Below are positions 9,187 to 18,191 of a stretch of 64,000 bases of DNA, piece by piece (within the stretch, counting starts at the first letter, position 1; every line of letters begins with the position of its first letter). Origin of the DNA: an uncultured Armatimonadota bacterium (GTDB lineage Bacteria; Armatimonadota; Fimbriimonadia; Fimbriimonadales; Fimbriimonadaceae); NCBI GenBank assembly GCA_903833215.1, contig CAILEM010000090.1, forward strand, positions 1-64,000. Reading direction: 5' to 3'. Position numbers and translations under genes: made by a program. The notes beneath the pieces were generated by a model. The model was not told where the DNA came from. It made no database searches and worked only from the letters and a program-made list of their open reading frames with translations.

Positions 9187-9396
9187 GTGGCGAGAACCAT
9201 GAACGACCCCACCAAGCCGATTCGAAAGTGTGTGTGCTTCGACACTTCATTCAAAGACCTTCGACAGTCCGGTTTGCGGACAGTGGAAGAAATTGCCAAG
9301 CAGTACGGATGCACCACGAACTGTGGCCTCTGTAAACCCTATATCGAGCGGATGCTCGTAAGCGGCGAGACCGAGTTTGCTGTAGAGCTAACCTAG
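9187..9396 (+). CDS. Small BFD-like [2Fe-2S] protein
   Basis: 69 aa from the GTG, or 65 aa from an ATG at 9199. Contains KCVCFD near the N-terminus and GCTTNCGLC about 27 residues later, a C-x-C...C-x2-C arrangement like the bacterioferritin-associated ferredoxin (BFD) [2Fe-2S] domain, with an intervening helix-turn-helix. Likely a small electron-transfer or iron-handling protein, partner unknown. It follows tsaD after 5 bases and probably shares its mRNA. Confidence 0.7.
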   Translation: MARTMNDPTKPIRKCVCFDTSFKDLRQSGLRTVEEIAKQYGCTTNCGLCKPYIERMLVSGETEFAVELT

Positions 9397-9420
9397 CTCT
9401 GCCCCGGGTATCCCCCCGCC

Positions 9421-9551
9421 GATGATGCCTCACGCCTGAGGCACCGCCGAAGCCGTGAGGCTAAAAAATCGACCCACTATCGAAGCCAGCCTTTCATGCC
9501 CCGAAAACGATGATGCCTCCAGCCGGAGCAACGCGGAGCCTGGAGGCTGAA
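9421..9551. repeat. Tandem pair of related hairpins
   Basis: Two units begin with GATGATGCCTC: 9421-9466 pairs GCCTCACG with CGTGAGGC, and 9509-9551 pairs GCCTCCAG with CTGGAGGC. The arms differ between units but remain complementary within each unit, while the lead-in sequence and spacing are kept. Confidence 0.7.
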
Positions 9552-9618
9552 AGCGACCAACTCACGTTCATTACTTCGAAGTTCACCTTCCGGTCGGTCC
9601 ATACTCGTCTCTTCGTTT

Positions 9619-9870
9619 GTTCTTTTCGTAAGCAGGTATGAACGTTCACACCGCTGGGGCTGCTTCCCCCCGAGGTCCCAAACCATCGCTTCATCGTTCG
9701 TCATGTCTGGACGCGTCAAACTAGCGCCTTCGCGTGTCGAACAGTGGCACGTTAACTCGAACGGCGACGATTATGGCCGTTAGAGGGCTTGTTCGCCGTA
9801 GCTTGGCGAAGGAGGAAGACGAGTTGAACTTTCCCCATCCGGAACCCTGTTGGTGATCGTTTATTGGACC
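9619..9870 (-). repeat. Dispersed repeat family B, copy 1
   Basis: The left part (9619-9707, with ACACCGCTGGGGCTGCTT and ATCGCTTCATCGTTCGTCAT) aligns with 50969-51057 and with the reverse complement of 51562-51651. The right part (about 9760-9870, with GGCGACGATTATGGCC and AACTTTCCCCATCCGGAACC) aligns in reverse complement with 51420-51510. So the whole block is one copy of a roughly 250-bp element. A TAGCTTGGCGAAGG palindrome sits inside it. Confidence 0.75.
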
Positions 9871-9899
9871 ATGACCCCAACCGATAAACCTGTCCAGAA

Positions 9900-10013
9900 G
9901 CACCAAAGGTGCGAACCAAAAATAGCCTATGGCAACGCCATAGGAACGCCGGTGCCAACAATCCCAGAGCGCTGTAGGCGCGATCCATCAAGTCTGCGGG
10001 CATCGCCCACAGA
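9900..10013. repeat. Array of four short hairpins
   Basis: Hairpins at 9900-9912 (GCACC/GGTGC), 9926-9944 (CCTATGGC/GCCATAGG), 9969-9981 (GCGC/GCGC) and 9993-10013 (TCTG..GGC/GCC..CAGA), at a period of roughly 25-45 bases. Each has a different arm sequence but intact pairing. Confidence 0.65.
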
Positions 10014-10108
10014 CCCACGTGGAATCGTCTTGGTCCATATCTGGGCCTTTGGCGAGATCGCGTTCTGCGACGTAACTGTTCTAATACAGCTATTTCGGCA
10101 CTCGCCTG

Positions 10109-10474
10109 TTACGAACGAGGCTGAAATAGCTCGATTGGGTTCCCATCAGGGTCGTCAAGGAAGATTTGTGATCCACCCGGCCCTCCGATCATTTGATTTC
10201 GGAATTTCGCGCCGCCCTTCTCCAAGACTGAAATCAGGGTGGGCAGATCTTCGACCGTGATCACGATACGGTTCCAACCACCTGGCTCGGGTTTTCTGCC
10301 GTCCGGCATCGGTTGCGCGGCCGACGTTCCGGGGCCACTCAACCACAGCTTAAGATCGCCGTGGGCAAGAATCGAAAACGCGGGGCCCCAGGACTCTTCC
10401 ACCTCAAATCCGAGGCACTCGTAGAAGGCAATCGAACTTGCAGGGTCGCTTACGAAATAGCGGATGGCAGCCAT
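10109..10474 (-). CDS. VOC/glyoxalase superfamily protein
   Basis: 121 aa, a single vicinal-oxygen-chelate domain of two beta-alpha-beta-beta-beta modules. Begins AAIRYFVSDPASSIAFYECLG and ends with the family's DPDGNPIELFQP, whose glutamate is the usual metal ligand. Members include glyoxalases, dioxygenases and fosfomycin/bleomycin resistance proteins; the sequence does not decide between them. Divergent from aspS with 68 bases between the start codons. Confidence 0.85.
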   Translation of the reverse strand: MAAIRYFVSDPASSIAFYECLGFEVEESWGPAFSILAHGDLKLWLSGPGTSAAQPMPDGRKPEPGGWNRIVITVEDLPTLISVLEKGGAKFRNQMIGGPGGSQIFLDDPDGNPIELFQPRS

Positions 10475-10542
10475 TGCCGGATTCTACCAAGTGGAATGCC
10501 AAAGTGGGCAGAGGGTGTCGAGAGGTATTCTGGGACCTTCCC

Positions 10543-12366
10543 ATGGGATTTGTTCAACGCACAAGAGCATGTGGCGAGCTAAGAGCCGCACATGCTGGTC
10601 AACAGGTATCACTCAACGGCTGGGCACACAAGGTCCGTGACCTTGGTGGTGTCGTTTTTATTGATTTGCGAGATCGCACCGGTCTCGTTCAATTGACTCT
10701 TGATCCTGCAAATCTCCCGAATCTTAATAATCTTCGAAGCGAGACTTGTCTGTCGATTACCGGCGAAGTGCGCGTTCGTGCCGAAGAGACCAAGAACCCT
10801 AAGATGGCGACGGGCGATGTAGAAATCATCGTCACCTCCTACAGCATTCTTGGCCCATCAAAGCCGCTCCCCTTCCCTATCAGCGACGAAGATCAAATGT
10901 CCTCCGTGAACGAAGAGTTGCGCATCAAGCATCGCTACCTGGACCTTCGGCGACCAGTCATGTACCGACGCATGGCTGTACGGGCTGCTGCGCTCAGACG
11001 CATTCGAGCTGGTCTGGATAAGCAAGGCTTCCTTGAAGTCGAGACCCCGATCATCACGAAGTCCACGCCAGAAGGCGCACGAGACTATCTGGTGCCTTAT
11101 CGACTTGAGCCAGGTTTGTGGTACGCGCTACCCCAGAGTCCTCAGCAGTACAAGCAGCTTTTGATGGTTGCTGGCATTGAGCGTTATTACCAAATCGCGA
11201 AGTGCTTCCGAGACGAAAGCTCGCGCGCTGACCGACAGCCTGAATTCACCCAGCTCGACCTGGAGATGTCCTTCGTCACTCAAGAAGACATCTTAAAGGT
11301 TGCAGAGGGATTGATGATTGAGGTCATCAACGGCCTCATCGATGAATTCGATCTCGATAAAGACAAGGTCGAGCCGTTCGAGCGCATTACGTACGACGAA
11401 GCAATGTACTTCTACGGCTGTGATAAGCCCGACCTGCGCTTCGGTCTCAGATTGTTCGATCTGACTCAGGCTGTCGCTGGTACCGAGTTCGGCGTGTTCA
11501 AGAGCACGATCGAGAGTGGCGGCGTGATTCGCGGCGTCCGATACCCAGGCGGTGCCAAGCTCTCACGCAAAGAAGTCGGAATCGTAGAGGAGTTCTGCAA
11601 AGAACTCGGGGCGAAGGGCATGGCATCTATTGCTGTAGAAACCCCTGCCGCTGACGCCGCTGCAGATGCCTTCGTCAGCACAAAGGGACTCACCGTGCGC
11701 GGTGGCATTGCCAAGTTCTTCACGCACGCCGAGCTAGAGGCAATCCTTGCCACCGCAGAAGCGGAAGCAGGGGACCTGCTTTGCTTTATCGCAGACAACT
11801 ATGCCGCGAGCAATTCCGTTCTCTATCGGCTGCGGTTGGAAATCGGAAATCGATGCGAACTCCGGAACCCTCGTTCGCTGAAATATTGCTGGGTCCTGGA
11901 CTTCCCCCTCGTGGAATGGGACGCCGACTCTGGAACTTGGAGTCCGTCGCACCACCCATTCACGATGCCGAAGGAAGAGGATTTGATCTACTTGGATACC
12001 GACCCAGGACGCATTCGAGCCGACTGCTACGACATGGTCGTCAATGGCATGGAATGCGCAAGCGGATCGATCCGAATTCATCGTTCGGACATCCAATCCC
12101 GCATCTTTACTCTTCTTGGAATCGACGAGAAGACCCAGCAAGAGCGGTTCGGCCATATCCTCGAAGCATTTGCCTACGGTGCCCCTCCTCACGGCGGTAT
12201 CGCACCCGGCATCGACCGGCTTGTGATGTCGCTCACCGATACCGACAATATCCGCGAAGTCATCGCCTTCCCCAAGACGGGTAGCGGCTACGACCCAATG
12301 ATGGATGCCCCCAGTACGATCGATGCTCAGCAATGGGCAGAGCTCGGACTCCGCCTTAGTAAATAA
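10543..12366 (+). CDS. aspS: Aspartyl-tRNA synthetase
   Basis: 607 aa from the chosen ATG. The frame is open further upstream, but MGFVQRTRACGELR matches the usual AspRS N-terminus. Class II synthetase with an N-terminal OB-fold anticodon domain (SLNGWAHKVRDLGGV, FIDLRDRTG), motif 2 (FRDESSRADRQPEFTQLD), the bacterial GAD insertion near residues 280-410, and motif 3 (GIAPGIDRLVM). Whether it is discriminating or also charges tRNA-Asn cannot be told here, and no gatCAB genes are in the window. Confidence 0.96.
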   Translation: MGFVQRTRACGELRAAHAGQQVSLNGWAHKVRDLGGVVFIDLRDRTGLVQLTLDPANLPNLNNLRSETCLSITGEVRVRAEETKNPKMATGDVEIIVTSYSILGPSKPLPFPISDEDQMSSVNEELRIKHRYLDLRRPVMYRRMAVRAAALRRIRAGLDKQGFLEVETPIITKSTPEGARDYLVPYRLEPGLWYALPQSPQQYKQLLMVAGIERYYQIAKCFRDESSRADRQPEFTQLDLEMSFVTQEDILKVAEGLMIEVINGLIDEFDLDKDKVEPFERITYDEAMYFYGCDKPDLRFGLRLFDLTQAVAGTEFGVFKSTIESGGVIRGVRYPGGAKLSRKEVGIVEEFCKELGAKGMASIAVETPAADAAADAFVSTKGLTVRGGIAKFFTHAELEAILATAEAEAGDLLCFIADNYAASNSVLYRLRLEIGNRCELRNPRSLKYCWVLDFPLVEWDADSGTWSPSHHPFTMPKEEDLIYLDTDPGRIRADCYDMVVNGMECASGSIRIHRSDIQSRIFTLLGIDEKTQQERFGHILEAFAYGAPPHGGIAPGIDRLVMSLTDTDNIREVIAFPKTGSGYDPMMDAPSTIDAQQWAELGLRLSK

Positions 12367-12395
12367 CGAAAACAGTAAAAATTAGGGAGGGCAAA

Positions 12396-13988
12396 ATGCC
12401 TCTTGATAAACGCGTTAACCCCATAATGGGAATCATGCTAGCACCGCTGCTACTCTGTATTTCCTGCCGCGAACAGGCGCTGACCGGGACCCTTGTCAAA
12501 GTCAACGCAGGTACGCCGTTGGGATTGATCTCTCCCTATATTTACGGTTCCAACGAAGGAGATTGGGCCAAGCCCGAACGTCACCTCACCATGGGTCGTC
12601 AAGGTGGAAACCGAATGACGGCGTACAACTGGACCAACAACGCCAGTAACGCTGGTAGCGACTGGAAGAATCAGAGCGACGACTACCTGATGCAGCACGA
12701 TCAGGCGCATTCAAACGTGCCCGGTGAATTCCCTCGCAAAGCCGTTGCCGAAGCGCAGGCAGTCAATGCTGCGTTCTTGGTGACCATCCCTATGGCGGGT
12801 TACGTCTCTGCAGACAAGGGGCCAGATGGGGATGTCAACCAGACTCCCAACTATCTTCAGACTCGGTTCAAGGTTTCTGAGCCGAAGAAGCCAGGTCCTT
12901 TCACCTACCCACCGGATCTCAAAGGACCCAAGGTCTATCAGGACGAGTTCGTCGCTTGGCTCGAAAAGAAATTCACAAACCGCGCCCCTGGCGCTGAGAT
13001 CTGGTATTCGCTCGACAATGAGCCAGATCTCTGGTCGGGCACCCACTCGCGCATTCATCCCAAGCCACCAACGTATGCTGAGATCGTCGATCGCACAGTT
13101 GCGATGACCAAAGCAATCAAAGCGGTGGCTCCCAAAACACTTAGTTTTGGCCCCGCAAGCTATGGCTGGAACGGATATGTGACCTTCCAAAACGCGCCAG
13201 ATGCGAACGGAAGGGATTTCCTCGATTTCTACCTTGCAAGCATGAAGTCGGCGGAACAGCAGTCGGGCAAGCGGCTACTCGACGTGCTTGATCTCCACTG
13301 GTACCCCGAAGCCCAAGGCGACGGCAAGCGAATCACTGAGAGCGCGGTGACGCCAGGAATCGTCAAGGCCCGCATGCAATCGACTCGCTCGCTTTGGGAT
13401 CCCACCTACGTTGAAGATAGCTGGATCGCAAAGAGCCTCGGTGGCAAGCCGATCGACCTTCTGCATCGAATCAAGGATAAGATCGCAAAGAATTATCCCG
13501 GCACGAAGCTGGCCTTCACTGAGTACCAATACGGTGGCGCCGCCGATATTTCCGGTGCGATCGCTCAGGCCGACGCCCTTGGAATCTTCGGACGCGAAGG
13601 CGTGTTCGCCGCGTGCCTGTGGCCAATGGATGGTGGAAGTTCTTTCGCGGACACAGCGTTTAGTGCCTTTCGCAACTACGACGGCAACGGCGCCCAGTTC
13701 GGCGATCAGGCTCTGGAAGTCGTGAATCCCGATGCGGCAACAGTGGGCATCTATGCGAGCAAGTTCTCCAAAGGCCCTGCAAAGCTAGTCCTCGTCATCA
13801 CAAACCAAAATGCCACAGTTCACAAGTGCGCCCTTGCGATCGGTGGAATGAAAGGCTCTAGCCTTCGACAATTCAGCCTTACCTCTGCCCAGCCGAAATT
13901 CGTCGGCGGACAATTTGCTGAGAAGGTTGGAAACGGAATCCAACTCACACTTCCGGCAATGAGTGTCAACGTCCTCGAAATCAAGTAA
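12396..13988 (+). CDS. Secreted glycoside hydrolase, family 44-like
   Basis: 530 aa with an N-terminal hydrophobic segment ending in a cysteine (LLLCISC), so probably a lipoprotein. The sequence matches the GH44 endoglucanase/xyloglucanase pattern: GGNRMTAYNWTNNASNAGSDW near residue 70, an acid/base glutamate in SLDNEPDLW near residue 209, DLHWYPE near 305 and a nucleophile glutamate in FTEYQYGG near 376. GH44 enzymes cut beta-1,4-glucans and xyloglucan. A strong GGGAGG ribosome site lies just before the ATG, and a perfect terminator follows the stop. It appears to be a single-gene unit after aspS. Confidence 0.88.
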   Translation: MPLDKRVNPIMGIMLAPLLLCISCREQALTGTLVKVNAGTPLGLISPYIYGSNEGDWAKPERHLTMGRQGGNRMTAYNWTNNASNAGSDWKNQSDDYLMQHDQAHSNVPGEFPRKAVAEAQAVNAAFLVTIPMAGYVSADKGPDGDVNQTPNYLQTRFKVSEPKKPGPFTYPPDLKGPKVYQDEFVAWLEKKFTNRAPGAEIWYSLDNEPDLWSGTHSRIHPKPPTYAEIVDRTVAMTKAIKAVAPKTLSFGPASYGWNGYVTFQNAPDANGRDFLDFYLASMKSAEQQSGKRLLDVLDLHWYPEAQGDGKRITESAVTPGIVKARMQSTRSLWDPTYVEDSWIAKSLGGKPIDLLHRIKDKIAKNYPGTKLAFTEYQYGGAADISGAIAQADALGIFGREGVFAACLWPMDGGSSFADTAFSAFRNYDGNGAQFGDQALEVVNPDAATVGIYASKFSKGPAKLVLVITNQNATVHKCALAIGGMKGSSLRQFSLTSAQPKFVGGQFAEKVGNGIQLTLPAMSVNVLEIK

Positions 13989-13997
13989 TTCAAACAA

Positions 13998-14036
13998 AAA
14001 AGCGGGCCGATCTCCACTGAAGATCGGCCCGCTTTT
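13998..14036. terminator. Bidirectional intrinsic terminator
   Basis: A perfect 16-bp stem (AAAAGCGGGCCGATCT and its complement) around a 7-base loop, with A-runs on the left and T-runs on the right. It therefore serves both the GH44 gene (plus) and the aldo/keto reductase operon (minus), which converge here. Confidence 0.95.
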
Positions 14037-14046
14037 GTATGTCAAC

Positions 14047-15015
14047 TTACCAAGCGTAGTGCTCAGGCGATGGCTTGTAACCTGGGAAAATCTCGTCCAG
14101 ACGCGTGAGAGTCTCAGCGTCAAGTCGGATCTCAAGAGCCCGAAGCGATTCGTCCAGTTGCTCATTGGTTCGAGGGCCAATGATGGGAGCGGAGACGATC
14201 TTCTGGTGAAGAAGCCATGCGAGTGCAACGTCGGCCGGCCTTTCGCCGAGGGCGGCACAAAGTGCTTCCCAGGGCTCAAGCTTGGCGCGATTCTTCTCGA
14301 TTGCCGCTTTCACGTGATCGCTTCCTCGTCGGCCAGTGAGTTCGCCAGTTAGGACTCCACCCAGCAATCCGCCGCCAAGCGGACTCCAAGGAATCAATCC
14401 GAGGCCGTAGTCTTCGCAAGCTGGAATGACTTCCATCTCGACCGTTCTTGCGTTGAGGTTATACAGCGACTGCTCGCAAACCAAGCCCATGAAGTTGCGC
14501 GACTTGGCCGCCTCATTGGCCTTGGCGATGTGCCAGCCCCCAAAGTTGCTGCTGCCGGCATAGATGACTTTGCCCTGTTGAACGAGCACGTCAAATGCCT
14601 GCCAGATCTCTTCCCATGGTGCTTCGCGGAATACATGGTGCATCTGATAGAGGTCGATGTAGTCGGTCTGCATCCGCTTCAACGAGGCTTCGCAAGCCTT
14701 TCGAATGTGGAGCGCGCTGAGGCGATTCTCATTGGGCCAGTCGCCCATGTCGCCATAGACCTTGGTTGCCAAAACGACCTTGTCGCGTCGTCCGCCGCCC
14801 TGGGCGAACCATCGGCCAATGATCTGCTCCGTGATGCCTTCTCCGCGCTTCCATCCGTAGACGTCTGCCGTGTCAAAGAAGTTGATACCGTGCTCGAGGG
14901 CGCGGTCCATGATCGCGAAGCTGTCCAGCTCCGAAGTTTGGGGACCAAAATTCATTGTTCCCAAGCAAAGGCGGCTGACATTTAGGCCCGTTCGGCCAAG
15001 CATTTTATATTCCAT
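14047..15015 (-). CDS. Aldo/keto reductase
   Basis: 322 aa, NADPH-dependent TIM-barrel oxidoreductase. The catalytic tetrad is visible: aspartate in FFDTADVYG with its tyrosine, lysine in VLATKVYG and histidine in LYQMHHVF. The C-terminal nucleotide-binding loop reads PIIGPRTNEQLDE. It resembles the YghZ/YajO-type group that often reduces small carbonyls; substrate unknown. Last gene of a minus-strand unit after the methyltransferase (36-base gap), ended by the terminator at 13998-14036. Confidence 0.92.
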   Translation of the reverse strand: MEYKMLGRTGLNVSRLCLGTMNFGPQTSELDSFAIMDRALEHGINFFDTADVYGWKRGEGITEQIIGRWFAQGGGRRDKVVLATKVYGDMGDWPNENRLSALHIRKACEASLKRMQTDYIDLYQMHHVFREAPWEEIWQAFDVLVQQGKVIYAGSSNFGGWHIAKANEAAKSRNFMGLVCEQSLYNLNARTVEMEVIPACEDYGLGLIPWSPLGGGLLGGVLTGELTGRRGSDHVKAAIEKNRAKLEPWEALCAALGERPADVALAWLLHQKIVSAPIIGPRTNEQLDESLRALEIRLDAETLTRLDEIFPGYKPSPEHYAW

Positions 15016-15051
15016 ATGTTCTTTACGAATCTCCTCTCTGAGGCTTTCGGG

Positions 15052-15798
15052 TTAAGCTTTGGTATGAGCGCTTCCGTACATGAAGCAATTCTCGGTCTGC
15101 ATGATGCGGGGTTCCCATCCCAGCCCTTCTAGTTTGGCAGTCAGTTCTTCCGGTCGATAGAAGATTTTGAAGATCTTAAACTCACGACCATCATTCAGCT
15201 TTCTGACCAACGTTTCACAATCATCTTCGTCGGGAAGGACATGATCAACGGCAGTCGACATCGGAGTTTTTGCAGAATCCAGAAAAAAGACGCTTCCACC
15301 TGGCTTGAGCCAACTTCGAAGCCGGTCCCAAAACTCTTGGAAGCGCTCCGAAGGGACGTGTGAAATCCAAAAGCCGAAGAATATGAAGTCGTATTGTTTG
15401 TCTGGCTCGAACGTGAATACGTCATGTTCGATGTACGTTACCGGCGTGATGCCAAGGCGATAGCGGTTGATTTCAATCATTTCGGGAGACGTATCCACGA
15501 CCGTATAGGACTTGGATTTGTGGGCTAGCCTGACTGTCCATAGGCCGGTGCCTCCCGCGATTTCAAGTACATCTCCGTAAGGTGAGAATGTCTCGAGTTC
15601 CGCAACGACTTCTTCGACCTCTTTGAACCATTGGGTGGTGTGCTCATCACCCCGATCATAACGACCCTTCCTAAGGAACCATTGGTCATATTCGGCGGCT
15701 CGTTGCCGATAATAGTAGATCTGTTCAGCCCAGGCAGAATCGAGATAGTCCGACGACGCTGAAGGTACTCGCACGCCTATGGGTTTACCACGAAGCAC
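15052..15798 (-). CDS. Class I SAM-dependent methyltransferase
   Basis: 248 aa. A Rossmann-fold methyltransferase with motif I DVLEIAGGTGLWTVRLA near residue 75 (the usual E/DxGxGxG appears as EIAGGTG), an acidic motif II (VVDTSPEMIE) and a YDFIFFGFWISHVP motif IV. Substrate unknown. GTG at 15798 is used; a second GTG eight codons downstream is possible, since the first residues look atypical. Sits between the TauE-like exporter and the aldo/keto reductase, probably co-transcribed. Confidence 0.87.
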   Translation of the reverse strand: MLRGKPIGVRVPSASSDYLDSAWAEQIYYYRQRAAEYDQWFLRKGRYDRGDEHTTQWFKEVEEVVAELETFSPYGDVLEIAGGTGLWTVRLAHKSKSYTVVDTSPEMIEINRYRLGITPVTYIEHDVFTFEPDKQYDFIFFGFWISHVPSERFQEFWDRLRSWLKPGGSVFFLDSAKTPMSTAVDHVLPDEDDCETLVRKLNDGREFKIFKIFYRPEELTAKLEGLGWEPRIMQTENCFMYGSAHTKA

Positions 15799-15831
15799 AG
15801 CTTTCTCGCTTCGGATTATCTCCCAATATCG

Positions 15832-16605
15832 CTATTTAGGAACAAACAAATACAGTGCGGCGATCGTTGCGAGCACAAGCACGGTGACGTTGAACGGCTT
15901 CTGAGGAATATGGGGCAAGAGGGCCTTTCCGGTGAACCCAGCGATGACAATGATCGGCAGCATCTCCAAGTTGAAAATGAAGGTGTCCACGGTGAACATG
16001 GGTTGTGTTGGGTGCCGGTAATTGAGCCAGAACAGTAGGGGAACTTTGGACAAGTTAAAGATGAAGAAATACCACGCGGTCGTTCCCATCAGCTGGTTCT
16101 TTGCCATTTCTGCTGACGTCATGTAGATCGCCATTACTGGCCCCGCTGCGTTCGATACCATAGTGCTGAAACCGGCGACAAGTCCAGTAATCGCCTTCCC
16201 TTCTTTTGAATGCGGTACCAGACGATCTCCCAACTTCCCACGCAGGAGACTTACGCCTAACATCGCCAATACGAGGCCACCGATAATAGGCCCGACAATG
16301 TCGTGTTTGGGATGGGTGTTCCCCAGCACATCCAAGAGCGCTGTACCTGCAAATAAACCGGCTACCACCCAGGGGGCAAGCTTCCTTAAGTGATCCCACT
16401 GGGCATGAGCTCGATAGAAGCTGACCGCCATGCAGTCAGCACATACGAGCATGGGAAGCGTCGCCCCCACCGAAAGGCGACCGCCAAAAACGGCGGCCAT
16501 GATCGGAACCATGATAATGCCCGTTCCCGGTACACCGGTCTTGGAGAATCCGATAATAAATGCCGCTAATGCTCCCCAAGCATACTGAGCCGGTTCCAAA
16601 TGCAC
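15832..16605 (-). CDS. TauE/SafE family membrane permease
   Basis: 257 aa from GTG at 16605, which has AGAGAGG upstream; an in-frame TTG at 16653 would add 16 polar residues. Roughly eight hydrophobic segments, with the repeated TauE signature seen as GFSKTGVPGTGIIMVP near the start and GFSTMVSNAAGPVMAIYM at mid-protein. The family exports sulfite, sulfoacetate or related small anions. Divergent from trmFO, with only about 75 bases between starts, so the promoters share this gap. Confidence 0.88.
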   Translation of the reverse strand: MHLEPAQYAWGALAAFIIGFSKTGVPGTGIIMVPIMAAVFGGRLSVGATLPMLVCADCMAVSFYRAHAQWDHLRKLAPWVVAGLFAGTALLDVLGNTHPKHDIVGPIIGGLVLAMLGVSLLRGKLGDRLVPHSKEGKAITGLVAGFSTMVSNAAGPVMAIYMTSAEMAKNQLMGTTAWYFFIFNLSKVPLLFWLNYRHPTQPMFTVDTFIFNLEMLPIIVIAGFTGKALLPHIPQKPFNVTVLVLATIAALYLFVPK

Positions 16606-16681
16606 GAAAGAGTATGGCCTCTCTTGACGGTGTGACCGTGAGTTCGGCGTCAATTGTCGACATCGTCCACAATAGGTGGCG

Positions 16682-18028
16682 ATGATTACAGTAGTAGGCG
16701 GAGGGTTTGCAGGTGTTGAGGCTGCATGGGCAGCGGCAAATCGGGGAGAAAGGGTTCGCCTCTACGAAATGCGACCAGTACGAGAGACAGGCGCGCACAA
16801 AACCGACTACTTAGCTGAGTTGGTCTGCTCGAATTCCTTCAAGTCAAAGTTGCCAACCTCTCCCGCAGGACAACTGAAGGTCGAAATGGTTGCGCTTGGT
16901 TCGATTATCATTCCGACAGGGGAAGAGAATTCAGTTCCTGGTGGCGAAGCCCTTTGCGTTGATCGTGATGTCTTCGCTGCTGCTGTCACGACGAAAATCG
17001 AGAACCACCCGCTCATTGACGTGGTTCGTGAGGAGTTCACCCCAGAAATGGCGCAAGCGGTTTTGGATGCGAATGAGATCCTCATCATCGCTACCGGCCC
17101 TTTGACGAGCAAGCCGCTTGGCGAATGGTTGGCCGGGTTGACCGGGCGAAAGCACCTGTACTTCTACGATGCGGTGAGTCCAACGGTTGATGCGTCAACC
17201 CTTGATATGAGTGTTGTCTTTGCTCAGAGTCGTTACGACAAAGGCGGCGACGACTACCTCAACTGCCCCTTCGAGAAAGATAGCTACCTCGCCTTCGTGC
17301 ACGAACTTGTCAACGCGGAACGGGCACTTCCCCACGGCGTCGCGGCAGAAGACGAGACTTTGGAGAAGATCAAGTACTTCGCGGGATGCACACCGATCGA
17401 AGCGATCGCAGAAGGTGGCCCTCGATCACTAGCTTTCGGTAATTTCAAGCCGGTCGGCTTGACGGACCCCCGCACAGGAAGACGACCTTACGCTGCACTT
17501 CAGCTTCGGCCTGAGAACGCTGGCAAAACGCTCTATTCGCTTGTCGCCTGTCAGAACCGGCTGAAGTGGGGCGAACAAAAGCGCATCTTCCGCATGGTGC
17601 CTGGACTCGAAAACGCCGAATTCGTGCGGTTCGGAGTCATCCACCGCAATACCTACATCGATTCGCCCCAGGTCTTGAGCCCGAATCTCGAAATGCGAGA
17701 GTATCCCAACCTCTTTATTGCCGGCCAGATCACGGGAGTGGAAGGCTACGTCGAGTCCGCTGCGATGGGCATCTTCGCGGGGATATCGGCAGTACGGAAA
17801 TTGCACGGTTTGCCCGAAGCAATTCCCCCACGCGCCTGCGCCTACGGGTCGCTCGTGTCGCACCTGCAAGACGCGACCCCGCGCGACTTCGCCCCCATGA
17901 ACATCAACTGGGGCCTCTTCCCCGACCCCGAAACCCCGATTCGAGATAAGCAGGTGAAGCGGGAGTGGAAGCTGAAACAAGCCCAAGACGGCTTCGCCAC
18001 CTGGCACGAATCGCTGGGTCCGGTGTAG
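16682..18028 (+). CDS. trmFO: Methylenetetrahydrofolate-tRNA-(uracil-5-)-methyltransferase
   Basis: 448 aa. FAD- and folate-dependent enzyme making m5U54 in the tRNA T-loop. The FAD-binding TVVGGGFAGVEAAW is at the N-terminus, followed by YEMRPV and the TrmFO signature ELVCSNSFKSKL with a catalytic cysteine. A second region, LVACQNRLKWGEQKRIF near residue 280, and AGQITGVEGYVESAAMG are also diagnostic. I use ATG 16682; a GTG two codons upstream is possible. Members of this family replace TrmA in many bacteria. Confidence 0.96.
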   Translation: MITVVGGGFAGVEAAWAAANRGERVRLYEMRPVRETGAHKTDYLAELVCSNSFKSKLPTSPAGQLKVEMVALGSIIIPTGEENSVPGGEALCVDRDVFAAAVTTKIENHPLIDVVREEFTPEMAQAVLDANEILIIATGPLTSKPLGEWLAGLTGRKHLYFYDAVSPTVDASTLDMSVVFAQSRYDKGGDDYLNCPFEKDSYLAFVHELVNAERALPHGVAAEDETLEKIKYFAGCTPIEAIAEGGPRSLAFGNFKPVGLTDPRTGRRPYAALQLRPENAGKTLYSLVACQNRLKWGEQKRIFRMVPGLENAEFVRFGVIHRNTYIDSPQVLSPNLEMREYPNLFIAGQITGVEGYVESAAMGIFAGISAVRKLHGLPEAIPPRACAYGSLVSHLQDATPRDFAPMNINWGLFPDPETPIRDKQVKREWKLKQAQDGFATWHESLGPV

Positions 18029-18146
18029 GGGCGGGGCTCAAACAGTTTTGGTATTTCAACAGCCGCCGTAGCCGCCGGATGAGTTGTGCCGGCGTTCGGA
18101 CTGTTCGGCACGACTTACCCAACATTGGTCAGTCACAGCGGCAGCA

Positions 18147-18170
18147 AGAAGCGAGGCACGCCTCGCTTCT
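18147..18170. repeat. Perfect palindrome between trmFO and the DUF2071 gene
   Basis: Ten-base arms AGAAGCGAGG and CCTCGCTTCT around a CACG loop. There is no T-run, so it is a weak terminator candidate at best. It resembles the other short palindromes of this genome. Confidence 0.6.
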
Positions 18171-18191
18171 ACAAAGTAAGCTGGACCTACC

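Larger units (their letters stand above)
9397..10108. other. Repeat-packed intergenic block between the tsaD operon and the VOC gene
   Basis: About 0.7 kb with no credible gene. From left to right it holds two similar hairpins (9421-9466 and 9509-9551), a copy of dispersed repeat family B (9619-9870) and an array of four hairpins (9900-10013). Open frames here have the low-complexity look of translated palindromes. Confidence 0.7.

Noticed and set aside
9721-10018. Short frames with an FAKLRR-type translation
   Set aside because: They are translated palindromic repeats of a kind often mis-annotated as proteins.
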